From: an uncultured Prevotella sp.
GTDB lineage: Bacteria; Bacteroidota; Bacteroidia; Bacteroidales; Bacteroidaceae
DNA length: 64,000 nt
Assembly: GCA_947170725.1 (NCBI GenBank)
Contig: CAMVUM010000006.1
Coordinates: forward strand, 53,067-117,066
Direction: 5' to 3'
Each line of letters starts with the position of its first letter. The first letter of the stretch is position 1. Below are positions 45,059 to 54,800 of this stretch, one piece after another. Under the pieces are notes generated by a model. It ran no database searches, had not been told where the DNA came from, and worked only from the letters and a program-made list of their open reading frames with translations. The translations under genes were made by a program, and so were the position numbers.

Positions 45059-48000
45059 TTATCTGTTGAGCTTTGTTGTTGTCTTGCTGCCGTTCTCCAG
45101 CGTCTGGACGCGGATGACGGTGCCACGGTATGAGTCATTGACGCGTATGCCCTGCAGATTGAAGTATTCAGTCTTGATGGCGTTTGTGTCTTCAACGTTG
45201 ACCGTACTGATGGCCGAACCAATTGATGCTATAGTGGCTTCGCTCAGTCCTCCCATCTCGTTGGCTGCGCGCACTGACCATGTCGCTGTTGCGTCGTCAA
45301 CGGTATATGCCGGTTCTGTTGTGAAGGCTACGACCTTGCCGTTCTTGCATACAGCCCAAAGGAGAACATAGTTGCTCTCGGCCCATGTCAGCGACGTTCC
45401 GTCGATGGAGACGTTGGCTGGAGCGGAAGCCTGTTCGGTGGCTGCCGTGGGATCCCAGTCGTCGTTGCCGCCCATCACGTTGGCGATGGTCAGTTCGGCA
45501 ACTTCGGCTGCTGTCAGCGGTGTGCGGGTGTCCACTTCATGGCCGTCGCCGAAGACCGTCTTACGGTTGGCGAGGCTTACGGGAGTGCCGCTTGCCGTGT
45601 GGCTGTTGTACTCCTTGAAGGCTGTGGGCCATCCGCCGCTCATCTCATCCCATCCGGCTGCCGTCGGCAGAATGTTCATCGTGGTGTTGATGTACTGGAC
45701 GCGGGATGCGCCTTGGCTCCACGGACGTCCGAGGGTGAACTTGCCGTCGAACTTGCTGTCGCCCTTTATCGTACAGTCAAGCATGACGTAGCCATACTGT
45801 GCCGGTGTGCCGGCGGCAGTGATCTTGGTGCCGTCGCCCTTGACGATGAGGTCGCACTGGTTGTAGATGACGTCGCCGCCACCGCAGAGGAAGTCAACGC
45901 GTCCTCCGAGGGTAGATGTCTCGAAGTAGAAGCGTGAGCTGTTCATGTTGCTGTAATATGTGTCCTGATAGCCGTCGAGGTTGACGTTCTTGCAGATGGT
46001 CTTGTTACCGCGGTCCTGAAGCACGGCCACGCGGCCGTTGTCACCGAGGGTGTGGGTGAGCTTGATGTCCTGCAGATAGGTGTTGACGACGTTGTTCTGG
46101 ATGCAGAGGTTGGTTGCCTTTCCGAGTCCTTCGATTTTGTTCGTCGGTTCGTTGTAGACGGTTGTGCCGTCCATGCTCTCGCCGATGATGGAGACGTTGG
46201 ATGCGGTGAGGTTGGTCGTCACGGACGGATAGGTGTTTCCGTCTGAGCCGACAACGGTTGCACCTTCGATGTTGGCTGCCTTGTATGAGCCGTCCTTCAC
46301 GAAGATGTAGAAGCGCTTTGACTTGTCAGCACGGCTGTTTGCGGCGATGATGGCTTCGTTGAATGTTCCGTTGTCGGGCACGATGAAGTCGTATAGTGCC
46401 TTGGTGACGGCAGGACGTGTCTTGGTAGTGAAGTTGAGGGCTATCGGCTCAGCCATGTAGTTGTCCGTGAGGTCGGAAACGGTGTTTGCCGGCAGGTTGA
46501 ATGTATATTCGGTTGAATACTCCAGACCCTTATACTCGAAAATTACGGTTTTGCCCGAAACGGTGGGCTTGAGGAGCTGCGAGCCGAGTGTGGCGGCAGC
46601 GTCGGCAGTCACCTTCACCTTCTCGTTGAACGTCAGGACAATCTTGCCGTTGGCCGAGGCGTTGTCTGCGCCTTCTGCCGGTACGGTGGAGAGCAGCTCG
46701 GGCGCCTTGCCGTCGTCGACAATCTGTGCCGTTCCGATGATCCATGTCGCACCGAGGCATGCTCCGTCGTTGTTTGATTCAGTTCCATCGATGGCGGAAC
46801 TCTTGTCGGCAATCCAGCGCAGATAGATGCTCGGCTGGTTGTTGCATTCCGTGGGCAGCGCGATTTCGGCGTCAGCCCATGCCTTGCGTCCCGGAATCTT
46901 GACTTGTCCGGCTGTTTTCCAGTTGGTTCCGTCGAGCGAATAGTCAACGTTGTAGGTCTGGTAAGCGTTGTAGTTGTAGGTCATAGCAGTCTTCACGGTA
47001 ATGCCGGTGAAGGCTTCGCAGTTGAGCACGGTCTGCCAGTAGTAGTCACCGATACCCGTTGTGCGCCAGTTGACGGCTCCGGGACGTCCCTCATATCCGC
47101 CGGCCGAGTTGCTTTTGTCGAGCCAGCCAGATGTCTCGCCGGCCTCGTTGCGCATCACGAGCTGCGCCACGTCGTTGTCGGCGCTGAAGAAGTCAGCCTT
47201 GCGGCCGTCGTTGCCAGCCTGCTCGAAGTCCCATGCAGCCACGAAGTCTATGGCATCGTAGTTGGCCGTCACGTCATAGTCGGAGGCCATGTCGATGGCA
47301 ATCTCGGCTCCTGTTTCTCCGTTGCTCCAGTTGGTGAAGGTCAGGATTGGGTTTGAAGATGCCGTGAGGGTCACTTTTGTGCCTTCTTCATACATGTTCT
47401 TTCCGTCAATGACGGTGGGAGACGGTGCGGCCTTTACCATGTAGAGGTTGGCTCCGCCGGCCACGTCATAGTTGAGAGCGTATGTATTCACGGCCTCGTA
47501 GTTGGCTGTCAGCTCGGCGTTGCCGTTCATGGTGTATGTGAACTTGGCGTCTTCGCTGACCACGTTGCCCTCGGCGTCGGTCCAGTTCAGGAAGCGATAG
47601 CCGAAGTTCTTGGTTGCTGTGAGCTGCACCTCGGAGCCTTCGTCATACTCGTCGGCCTTGGGATAGGCGCTGACGGTTCCGGCTTCCTCGGGACTGGCCT
47701 TCAGAGCGAGGGTGTATTTGGTTATGTCGGCCACGGTTCCTGTGACTGTTCCCGATATGGTCACTTCGCCGAAGATGCCGCTCTTGCCGGCGTTCACACC
47801 GACAGTAGAGGTCAGATAGAAGGTCTCGGCTCCTGTGAGGACAGCCTGCTGGTCTTCGGTCAGCGTGATGTCATACTGATAGATGGCTGTTGCGTCGTAG
47901 GGTTTTTGTGCAGAGGTCTTGCCGCTGCGCAGTGCGGTCCATGTACCGAGCTTGATGACAGAGCCGTCGCCCATGCGTGCCGATACGGTGATGCCGTTTT

Positions 48001-49510
48001 CTGAGTCCGTTCCGTCGCGGTTGACATATCCGGTTAGTCTTGCGGGTGTGAACGTGAGACCCTGTGCCGGCTTGATGCTCCATGTGAGTATGTCGCCCTT
48101 GTCTGCACCAGTTGCAAAGTTCAGACCTTTGGTCACTTCTTGTGCGTTGCCGTCGGTGATGCTCGCGAGTGGCTTGGTGGCGTGGAGGGTCGTGATGCCC
48201 GGGTCGAACGAAATGATAGAGAAGGCATCGGCAAGTGTCGATGTATATTTCCCTGGTTCGGCACTGTCGTTCATCGGCCATGTCACGGTCACGGGCTCGT
48301 CTGTGTATGTCTTTCCGCCGGGAGTGTTTACCACGGGCAGTGTGATTTTCACTGTGCGGTAGTAAGAACCGTCGCCGATAACGATGTCTATTGTCTCGGC
48401 TGTTCCGCCGATGGTGTAGCTGACGGTTGTTCCCTGAGTATAGTCGGTCTGGCCGTCGATGGTCGTTGTGGTGATGTTGCTGTATGCCTCAAGTGAGATT
48501 GTGGCGCCTTTGCATGAAGGAACGGTCAGCTTTGTGCCGGCGTTCATCTGACACCAGTCGGTCCAGTTTCCGTTTGCAATCTTGCCGCCGTTGTTGGTGT
48601 CGAAGTCGAGCTTCACGTCGATGGTCTCTCCATTGATTGTAGCCTGTGTCACCCAAAAACCGGTGACGTTCTGATAGCTGATGTTCGGCGCACCGTTCTG
48701 ACGCTGGAAGTCGAAATTCAGTGTCACGGCGTCGGTGCGGTCAGCGAGCGCTATGGCGTTGGCAGTGAAAACGGGCGACAGGTCGAGGTCCTTCTCCAGC
48801 TTGATGGTCTGACCGGGAGCATAGCTGTCCGTGCCGTCGGTCCATGCCGTGAGGGTCTTGCCCTCAGCGTAGAGCGTGAAGTTCTTCGGCAGGGTGTAGT
48901 CCGTGCCGAGATCGGCCTTGATGCCGGTGGGCAGTGTGCCGATAGCCTCTGTGCTGCCCATCGTGTAGCTCACCGTTGCCTGTGTGGGTGCCTCTGAAAT
49001 GGCTTCCACCGAGAGATACGGGGTGTAGCTGCTTGTGGTGATGGTTAGCGTGGTGGCCTCGCCGCGGTAGTAGCCGAAAGTGGCGTGGTCGTCGTCTTTG
49101 CTGTTTTTCCAGCATCCGGTCTTCTCCGTTGCGAAGGAAGCAACCTCGTTGCCGGCGGCGTCGGTCACCTTGATGGTGTGGCCGGCATAGTCACAGTTGC
49201 CTACACCAATTTTCACCATACCGTCAACGGGAACGATTAGTTTGGCGCCTCCCCATCCGTGGTCATTGTGATACTTGCCGCTGATGACAGCGCTGGCGGA
49301 AGCGTCTGTTGCTTCCACGCGTGTTGCCGTTCCGTCGTCAGCGATGACGATTCCGAACTCTACGTTGGGCTTGTTGGCGAACTCATCGTCGGTGAGAAGC
49401 CACTGTCCTGTGAGGTCGAGCTTGATGTCCTTGAAGGCTGCGCTGGCCGGAACGATTCCGGACAGGCAGAGCATGAGAAGGACAAATCGAAGGATCTTAC
49501 CTTTTGTCAT
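45059..49510 (-). CDS. Giant multidomain CE8 pectin methylesterase
   Basis: 1483-residue exported protein (signal peptide MTKGKILRFVLL...PASA). The N-terminal 600 residues hold carbohydrate-binding-like beta modules and internal duplications. InlB-type beta repeats follow (about 600-755, for example GYRFLNWTDAEGN), then a jelly-roll-like domain (about 755-945) and a Big_5-like Ig domain (about 945-1030). The CE8 domain (about 1035-1345) carries catalytic Asp1183 in GYQDTYY and Asp1206 in GGRVDFLCGGG, plus LGRPW. The tail YFNLQGIRVNDSYRG resembles a sorting signal. It removes methyl esters from homogalacturonan so that pectate lyases can act. Single-gene unit with a -7 box at 49636-49643. Confidence 0.92.
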   Translation of the reverse strand: MTKGKILRFVLLMLCLSGIVPASAAFKDIKLDLTGQWLLTDDEFANKPNVEFGIVIADDGTATRVEATDASASAVISGKYHNDHGWGGAKLIVPVDGMVKIGVGNCDYAGHTIKVTDAAGNEVASFATEKTGCWKNSKDDDHATFGYYRGEATTLTITTSSYTPYLSVEAISEAPTQATVSYTMGSTEAIGTLPTGIKADLGTDYTLPKNFTLYAEGKTLTAWTDGTDSYAPGQTIKLEKDLDLSPVFTANAIALADRTDAVTLNFDFQRQNGAPNISYQNVTGFWVTQATINGETIDVKLDFDTNNGGKIANGNWTDWCQMNAGTKLTVPSCKGATISLEAYSNITTTTIDGQTDYTQGTTVSYTIGGTAETIDIVIGDGSYYRTVKITLPVVNTPGGKTYTDEPVTVTWPMNDSAEPGKYTSTLADAFSIISFDPGITTLHATKPLASITDGNAQEVTKGLNFATGADKGDILTWSIKPAQGLTFTPARLTGYVNRDGTDSENGITVSARMGDGSVIKLGTWTALRSGKTSAQKPYDATAIYQYDITLTEDQQAVLTGAETFYLTSTVGVNAGKSGIFGEVTISGTVTGTVADITKYTLALKASPEEAGTVSAYPKADEYDEGSEVQLTATKNFGYRFLNWTDAEGNVVSEDAKFTYTMNGNAELTANYEAVNTYALNYDVAGGANLYMVKAAPSPTVIDGKNMYEEGTKVTLTASSNPILTFTNWSNGETGAEIAIDMASDYDVTANYDAIDFVAAWDFEQAGNDGRKADFFSADNDVAQLVMRNEAGETSGWLDKSNSAGGYEGRPGAVNWRTTGIGDYYWQTVLNCEAFTGITVKTAMTYNYNAYQTYNVDYSLDGTNWKTAGQVKIPGRKAWADAEIALPTECNNQPSIYLRWIADKSSAIDGTESNNDGACLGATWIIGTAQIVDDGKAPELLSTVPAEGADNASANGKIVLTFNEKVKVTADAAATLGSQLLKPTVSGKTVIFEYKGLEYSTEYTFNLPANTVSDLTDNYMAEPIALNFTTKTRPAVTKALYDFIVPDNGTFNEAIIAANSRADKSKRFYIFVKDGSYKAANIEGATVVGSDGNTYPSVTTNLTASNVSIIGESMDGTTVYNEPTNKIEGLGKATNLCIQNNVVNTYLQDIKLTHTLGDNGRVAVLQDRGNKTICKNVNLDGYQDTYYSNMNSSRFYFETSTLGGRVDFLCGGGDVIYNQCDLIVKGDGTKITAAGTPAQYGYVMLDCTIKGDSKFDGKFTLGRPWSQGASRVQYINTTMNILPTAAGWDEMSGGWPTAFKEYNSHTASGTPVSLANRKTVFGDGHEVDTRTPLTAAEVAELTIANVMGGNDDWDPTAATEQASAPANVSIDGTSLTWAESNYVLLWAVCKNGKVVAFTTEPAYTVDDATATWSVRAANEMGGLSEATIASIGSAISTVNVEDTNAIKTEYFNLQGIRVNDSYRGTVIRVQTLENGSKTTTKLNR

Positions 49511-49635
49511 ACTTGTTTTTAACTTGGTTTTTGTTAGTGAATTAATAGTAAATATTCGTATATGTTTTATGTCTTTTGGATTGTTGTATCCGGTTCCTTG
49601 TTTTTTTGTATCTCTACTATTTCAGGTATTTGTTG

Positions 49636-49643
49636 CAAAATTA
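49636..49643 (-). promoter_or_regulatory. -7 promoter box of the CE8 gene
   Basis: On the minus strand TAATTTTG matches TAnnTTTG; the leader is about 120 bases. Confidence 0.6.
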
Positions 49644-49696
49644 CGGATAAAGTATTTTTTAGAGGTGGCTTTTTTGTTGTTAAAGTAGTAAAAGGC

Positions 49697-49764
49697 GGAG
49701 TGGTTGCGGTGGCTTCGTCTGTATCTTTTGAGAATACGTGTCAGAAGTCGTCCGCAACCACTCC
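49697..49764 (-). terminator. Terminator of the second PL1 gene
   Basis: GGAGTGGTTGCGG / CCGCAACCACTCC, 13 bases perfect with a 42-base loop; on the minus strand GCCTTTTACT follows. Confidence 0.7.
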
Positions 49765-49779
49765 GATTGCTTTATCCGT

Positions 49780-51579
49780 TTATCTTATCATCATCTTGCT
49801 GATGCGGCGTCCGTTGTCAAGCGTAGTAAGGCGGATGACAGTGCCTTTTGCCGCCGGCGATACGCGCACGCCTTGAAGATTATAGTATTCCGTCCGTACG
49901 GGTTTGCCGGCGGCGCTTACGTTGCTGATGGCTGTCACGCCGTTTTCAATGGCTTCAACCACAGTTCCGTCTTCCTTGACATAGCGCGGGTAGTATTCCT
50001 CTGGTGTAGAGATGGCGTCGCAGTTTCCGCCCGTCATGATGTCCTGCACGAGACTGTTGCAGTAGACCTCAATGTTCGAATACCATCCTTTCGGGTCTAT
50101 CGTTGTCTTCAAGGCGTCGGACGCATCGTTGGGGTTGAGGCCGTTGGCGCGTTCCCAGTCGTCGGGTATGCCGTCGCCGTCAGAGTCGAAGCCGGCGGGA
50201 CGTGAGCCTGTTCCGAAGTTTTCCTCGGTATAGCCGTTGACGTCGGAAACGAGGTCGATGAGTCCCCACTTGCCCGTCACGGAGCCTTTGTATTTGGCCT
50301 TGCCGCTGAGCGCCTCCTCCATGTAGCGTGCGTCAACTTCGTCGCGATGGAGTGACGCGCCGCAGTAGGCCAGCACTTTGTTGAAGGCATTTTCTGCCGT
50401 ATGTGTAGTCACGTAGCCTGTGGGTGCCGGCTCGTCCATCTTTATCTTCACGCACGATTTGCCGCTGGTTGTGATGTGGGGCACATTGTCGCCGTACATG
50501 TTGTTCGGGTCTTCCGAATATGTCTCACCGTTCACCATATATACGCCTTTGTCGTAGCTAACGCCGGCCCAGTCGCGGTTTTTCTTCTTTGCTCCCGCCG
50601 CAGTCTCGGTAGTGTTGCCCGAGATATAGTAGCGGCTGGTCATGCCGTAGTATTCGGGATGCTTGCTGTCGGAGTTTCCGCTCGTAGATACGGTGACGAG
50701 GGTGATGCGTTCCTGATTGCCGTTCCCTGAGTTGCCGGCCTTGAAGTAGTTGTTGACGATGTTTATCTGGCCGCCGCCGGGTCCGCCGTAGCATGCGCCG
50801 GGACAGTTGAACATGACGCAGTTTCTGAAGTCGACGTTCTCGGCCTGTGCGGGATTCTCCCACTTGTATGTTTCGTAGTCGTAGTTGTTTGTATAGCCCG
50901 TCCATCCGTAGCGTGCGCCGTTGAAACGCGGACCGCGGTTTGTCACGCTGGCTATCATGTTATGATGGAAGCTGGCGAGCTTGCCGCCCCAGATTCCGCC
51001 GTAGCCGTGGGCTCCTTTGCTGTGTCCGGGATTTGAGAGGCTTTCGGCTATGGTGCACCATTGCATGGTGAAGTTGTTGTTGTCGTAGAACGATGCCACC
51101 TCGTCTATGCTCCAACTGAACGAGCAGTGGTCGAACATGATGCCCGTTTTCTGCCTGTCCCAGATGGCATCGGCGCCGTCGTTCACGTCACGCTCCTGTC
51201 CGCGTCTGCTGCGCACGAACCGCATTATGATGTTGTTGGCGCAGCGCAGGGTGCGGTAGCGCAGTGTGATGCCGGGGTAGGGTGCCGTCTGGCCTTCAAT
51301 GGTGGTGTTGGCACCGATGGTGAGGTCGGAGTTTAGCGGTATTACTCCTGCTACATCGAATACGACAATCTTCTTGGCACTGCCTTTGACGGCCTCGCGA
51401 AAAGAGCCGGTGCCTGAGTCGTTGAGGTTGGTGACGTGAATGACCTTGCCACCGCGTCCGCCTGTTACGTAGCGTCCGTGGCCTTCGGCTCCCGGAAAGG
51501 CCGGAACCTTTGGAGAGATCTGCGCTATGGCTGATGTGGCAATAGCTGCAATGGATAATGTGAGTAACTGTTTTTTCAT
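49780..51579 (-). CDS. PL1-family pectate lyase (second copy)
   Basis: 599 residues with a signal peptide (MKKQLLTLSIAAIATSAIA). PAFPGAEGHGRYVTGGRGG and DHCSFSWSIDEVASF align with the lyase at 42182-44278, but the C-terminal half is different and shorter. DSDGDGIPDDWERANGLNP is a calcium-binding thrombospondin-3-like repeat near 480. The tail YYNLQGVRVSPAAKG with RKMMIR-like ending resembles the CE8 tail. No -7 box is visible between this gene and the large enzyme upstream on the same strand (51855-56615), so the two are probably co-transcribed across a tandem repeat. Confidence 0.92.
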   Translation of the reverse strand: MKKQLLTLSIAAIATSAIAQISPKVPAFPGAEGHGRYVTGGRGGKVIHVTNLNDSGTGSFREAVKGSAKKIVVFDVAGVIPLNSDLTIGANTTIEGQTAPYPGITLRYRTLRCANNIIMRFVRSRRGQERDVNDGADAIWDRQKTGIMFDHCSFSWSIDEVASFYDNNNFTMQWCTIAESLSNPGHSKGAHGYGGIWGGKLASFHHNMIASVTNRGPRFNGARYGWTGYTNNYDYETYKWENPAQAENVDFRNCVMFNCPGACYGGPGGGQINIVNNYFKAGNSGNGNQERITLVTVSTSGNSDSKHPEYYGMTSRYYISGNTTETAAGAKKKNRDWAGVSYDKGVYMVNGETYSEDPNNMYGDNVPHITTSGKSCVKIKMDEPAPTGYVTTHTAENAFNKVLAYCGASLHRDEVDARYMEEALSGKAKYKGSVTGKWGLIDLVSDVNGYTEENFGTGSRPAGFDSDGDGIPDDWERANGLNPNDASDALKTTIDPKGWYSNIEVYCNSLVQDIMTGGNCDAISTPEEYYPRYVKEDGTVVEAIENGVTAISNVSAAGKPVRTEYYNLQGVRVSPAAKGTVIRLTTLDNGRRISKMMIR

Positions 51580-51590
51580 ATATCTTTTTT

Positions 51591-51715
51591 TATGGGAGTT
51601 TATGGGAGTTTATGGGAGTTATGGGAGTTATGGGAGTTATGGGAGTTTATGGGAGTTATGGGAGTTATGGGAGATTATGGGAAGGATGGGAAGGATGGGG
51701 AACTATGGGAGGGAT
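51591..51715. repeat. Tandem repeat of about 12 ATGGGAGTT units before the PL1 start codon
   Basis: Three TATGGGAGTT units are followed by nine-base ATGGGAGTT units that decay into ATGGGAAGG and ATGGGAGGG. On the transcribed minus strand they read as AACTCCCAT repeats, ending about 12 bases before the ATG at 51579. Confidence 0.93.
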
Positions 51716-51756
51716 TGAAGTTCCGGCATCTTTTCCTTTCAAATGACAGGAGCTAA

Positions 51757-51784
51757 AGATGCTGCACGGGGCAGCTTCTTTAAC
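51757..51784 (-). terminator. Hairpin after the trimodular pectinase gene
   Basis: AAAGATGCTGC / GCAGCTTCTTT with a short loop (one mismatch). There is no T run, so readthrough into the PL1 gene is possible. Confidence 0.4.
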
Positions 51785-51854
51785 TCCTTGTCTTTAAATC
51801 CTTATCATGAACTCCTTGTCATTATTCATACTCGGATTGTTTTTCCGGCTGGTC

Positions 51855-54800
51855 TCATTGCATTCTGTTGAGGCCTTCCCAACGCACGTTCCATGTGCCG
51901 TCTTTGGGGAAGCCGGGGTTGAGAACGTCCTTGCATCCGTCCCATCCGGCGCACATCATGGCTACAGCATCGAGCAGAGAGCCATTACCCGGCAGATAGA
52001 GGCGCAGACGCTTGGGCTCCTGATAGTTGTGGCCGCTCTTGAGGTATGTGTTCTTGCCCTTGTTGATGAGCAGAGCTTCGAGAGCGGTTGCCGGTTCGCC
52101 GAGGCGGGCAGCGCACATGGCTATCATGCCGTAGTCCCATCCCCAGGTGGTGTCCCAGTTCCAGTTCTTCATCACCCAGTCGAGCGTGGCTTTCATCTTA
52201 GCCTCGTCATACTGGCCAGTGGCTGGCAGCAGACCGCAGGCACCGAGCACGGCGGGATGGTCCGAGCGTGATTTCAGGGCGAAGTCCTCGGCCGAAATCT
52301 GCTTGGCTGTGTTTTGTCCACCGGTGTTGAACGGGTCGAAACCGGCCGACTTGGCCTTCGGGTCGAATGCCTGAGACGGCTCGCCGGCGGTGTAGATGCC
52401 GTCTTTCTCGGCCAGACTGCCCATACGGCTGATCAGCTCGTCCCATTCGGCATTGCGCTCCAGGCCCTGGCGCTCGCGCCACTTCTGCGCAACGTTGAGG
52501 CCGTAGACCCAATAAACCTGCTCAAACGGGTGATTGAACGAAAAGTCCTTCGACATGGATTCCTGCATGGCCGTCTGTCCGAAGAGCTTGATGTCGCCCT
52601 TCTTCGGTGCGCAGGCCTTTGCAAAGTCGGCCATGAACTCGGCCGTCTCCTCCACCTGCTTGCCATATTTCTTCAGCGTCTCGTTGTTGGGCTTTGCGCG
52701 GAACATCTCCTCGGCCATATATATATAATGTGGCTGCTGCCATGTGAGGAAAGAACCTACGTTCGACGGTGACTCGCCGGCCCATGGGTCGGTCATCTTC
52801 ATCCAACGCACACCCTTGAATCCCTGACGTTCGGCAATCTTCTTTGCCACGGGATAAGCCGTTTCGTTGTACCAATCGAGCATCTTTGCAACAACCTCGG
52901 GGCGGTTCCAAAGGGCGAAGTCGACGGCGTGCCACCATGTCATCTCCAGATGGGGACGGCCGTACCATGAGTTATACGTCAGACCGGTTTCCTGCGGAGG
53001 AGTGGTGTTGGCACAGTTGATAGCCGTCAGATATTGGGAGAGCACCGTGCGGCGCTCCAGCTCCTTGGCTCTCGGGTCAGTACATTCGGAGAAGTCGACG
53101 ATGGCGCCGCCATTCCAGAATCTTGGCCAATACTTCATCACGCCCTTCAGCGCCTGGTCGTATTCGAAAGCTCCCTGGCGCATACGGTTCTGTTTCGGAG
53201 TATATTCGGCGCAGAACGACAGGACGTCCTCCTTGCTCACGAGTGCGAAGCAGTGGGGCGTCTCGGTTTCTTTAATGGAGGCGTTGCCCTCCCATGTCAC
53301 GGTCACGTAGTAGCGTGTGCCGTCGATGATGCGCTCGATGACGGCCGAGCAGCTGTCGGAGCTGACAATCTTCGAACTGTGCTTCTCCGGCTTAGTCCAG
53401 TCATTGGCGTCGTCGGCGTGCTTGCCCGACGGATAAGAGAAACGGAAAGTCACGGCGGCACGGCCCTCGTGGAGCAGCGTCGACTTGATGCGTGCGAAGA
53501 TGGCGTCCTTGTTGGACATGCAGGCTGTTGTCACCTCGACGGGAGTGCCGTCGGCGGTGAAGCGTGACTCAATCGTTCCGTCCCACAGAGCCTGTTCCTG
53601 ACGGATGTTCTTCAGTTCCTTCAGCGGAATCTGCTTGCCGTCCTTGTCGGTCAGCATCAGTCCGATGGTTCCGAGGTTCAGACGGTGGGGGTTGGCGCGG
53701 AAATACTCCGTGGCTTCCTTGTTGCGGCCGTCGGTCTTATATTCCACGGCGAACACCTCGTCACGGCCGTGACCCAGGTTCATTGTCCTCTCGGTTTCGG
53801 CGGGAGTCAGTCCCTTGGTGTTTTTGAACGAGTGCCATCCCCAGTCGGACATGGCGTTCAGAGGCACACCTGCCTCGTAATCAAAAGGGTAGCTCTGCAG
53901 ACCGGTAACGTCTACGGTAGTGGCGAAATGGCCATTGCCGACGGAGAGTGACGCCAGAGCGTCAGCTTCGGTCACAACAGGGTTGTTGCGTGTGACAACG
54001 GCCTGACGGTTGATTGTGGCCGTGGCGTTGTCAGTGTTATATCCCAGAGCCTCCATTTCGAGTGAAGCCCAGATGAACGGACCGATACCCTTGGCGTCGT
54101 TGTCGCGAACATCCTCGCTCAGATAGTAGTCGTAGGAACCGTCGCGACGCTTGTTCTCCTTCAGTTTCATGCCGTACTTTTCAGTGGCGGCCTTTACCTT
54201 GTCGCTCATGCCCGGGCCCAGTCCGGCCACCTTGCAGCAGCCGGTCAGCGAGATTGTCAGGTCGGGGTTGACCTTGATGAAGTTGTTGATGAGTCCGCGG
54301 TATGCCTTGATTCCGGCGTCGCGGTACTTGGAACCAACGTAGCCATTGCGGTAAGCCTTCAGCAAGGCGTATGTGAACATTGACGAGCATGTTGACTCCA
54401 GATAGTTGCCTTCACGTTTGGGGCTGTCCATCACCTGATACCATACGCCGGTCTGCTTGTCCTGCCACTTGATGATGGCATCAAGGTCTTTTTTCAGCAG
54501 TTCGATGACCTCACCGCGGCGGCTGTAGTTCTCGGGCAGCGCGTCGAGCAGTTCGATGAGCGCCATTGTGTACCATCCCTGGGCGCGTCCCCAGCAGTGC
54601 TGCGACAGTCCTGTCTCCTTGTCGGCCCAGAACATCTCGCGTGTCTCGTCCCAGGCGTGGCGGTTCAGGCCGGTCTTGGGGTCGAGCGTGCGCTCGTAAG
54701 TCTTCTTGATCTGGTCAACGGCGTCGTCGTAGATGGCCTGTGCCTTCTTGTCCTTGAGGAGCATGTTGGCTGTCATGGCGTAGTACGGCAGACCCATGAA

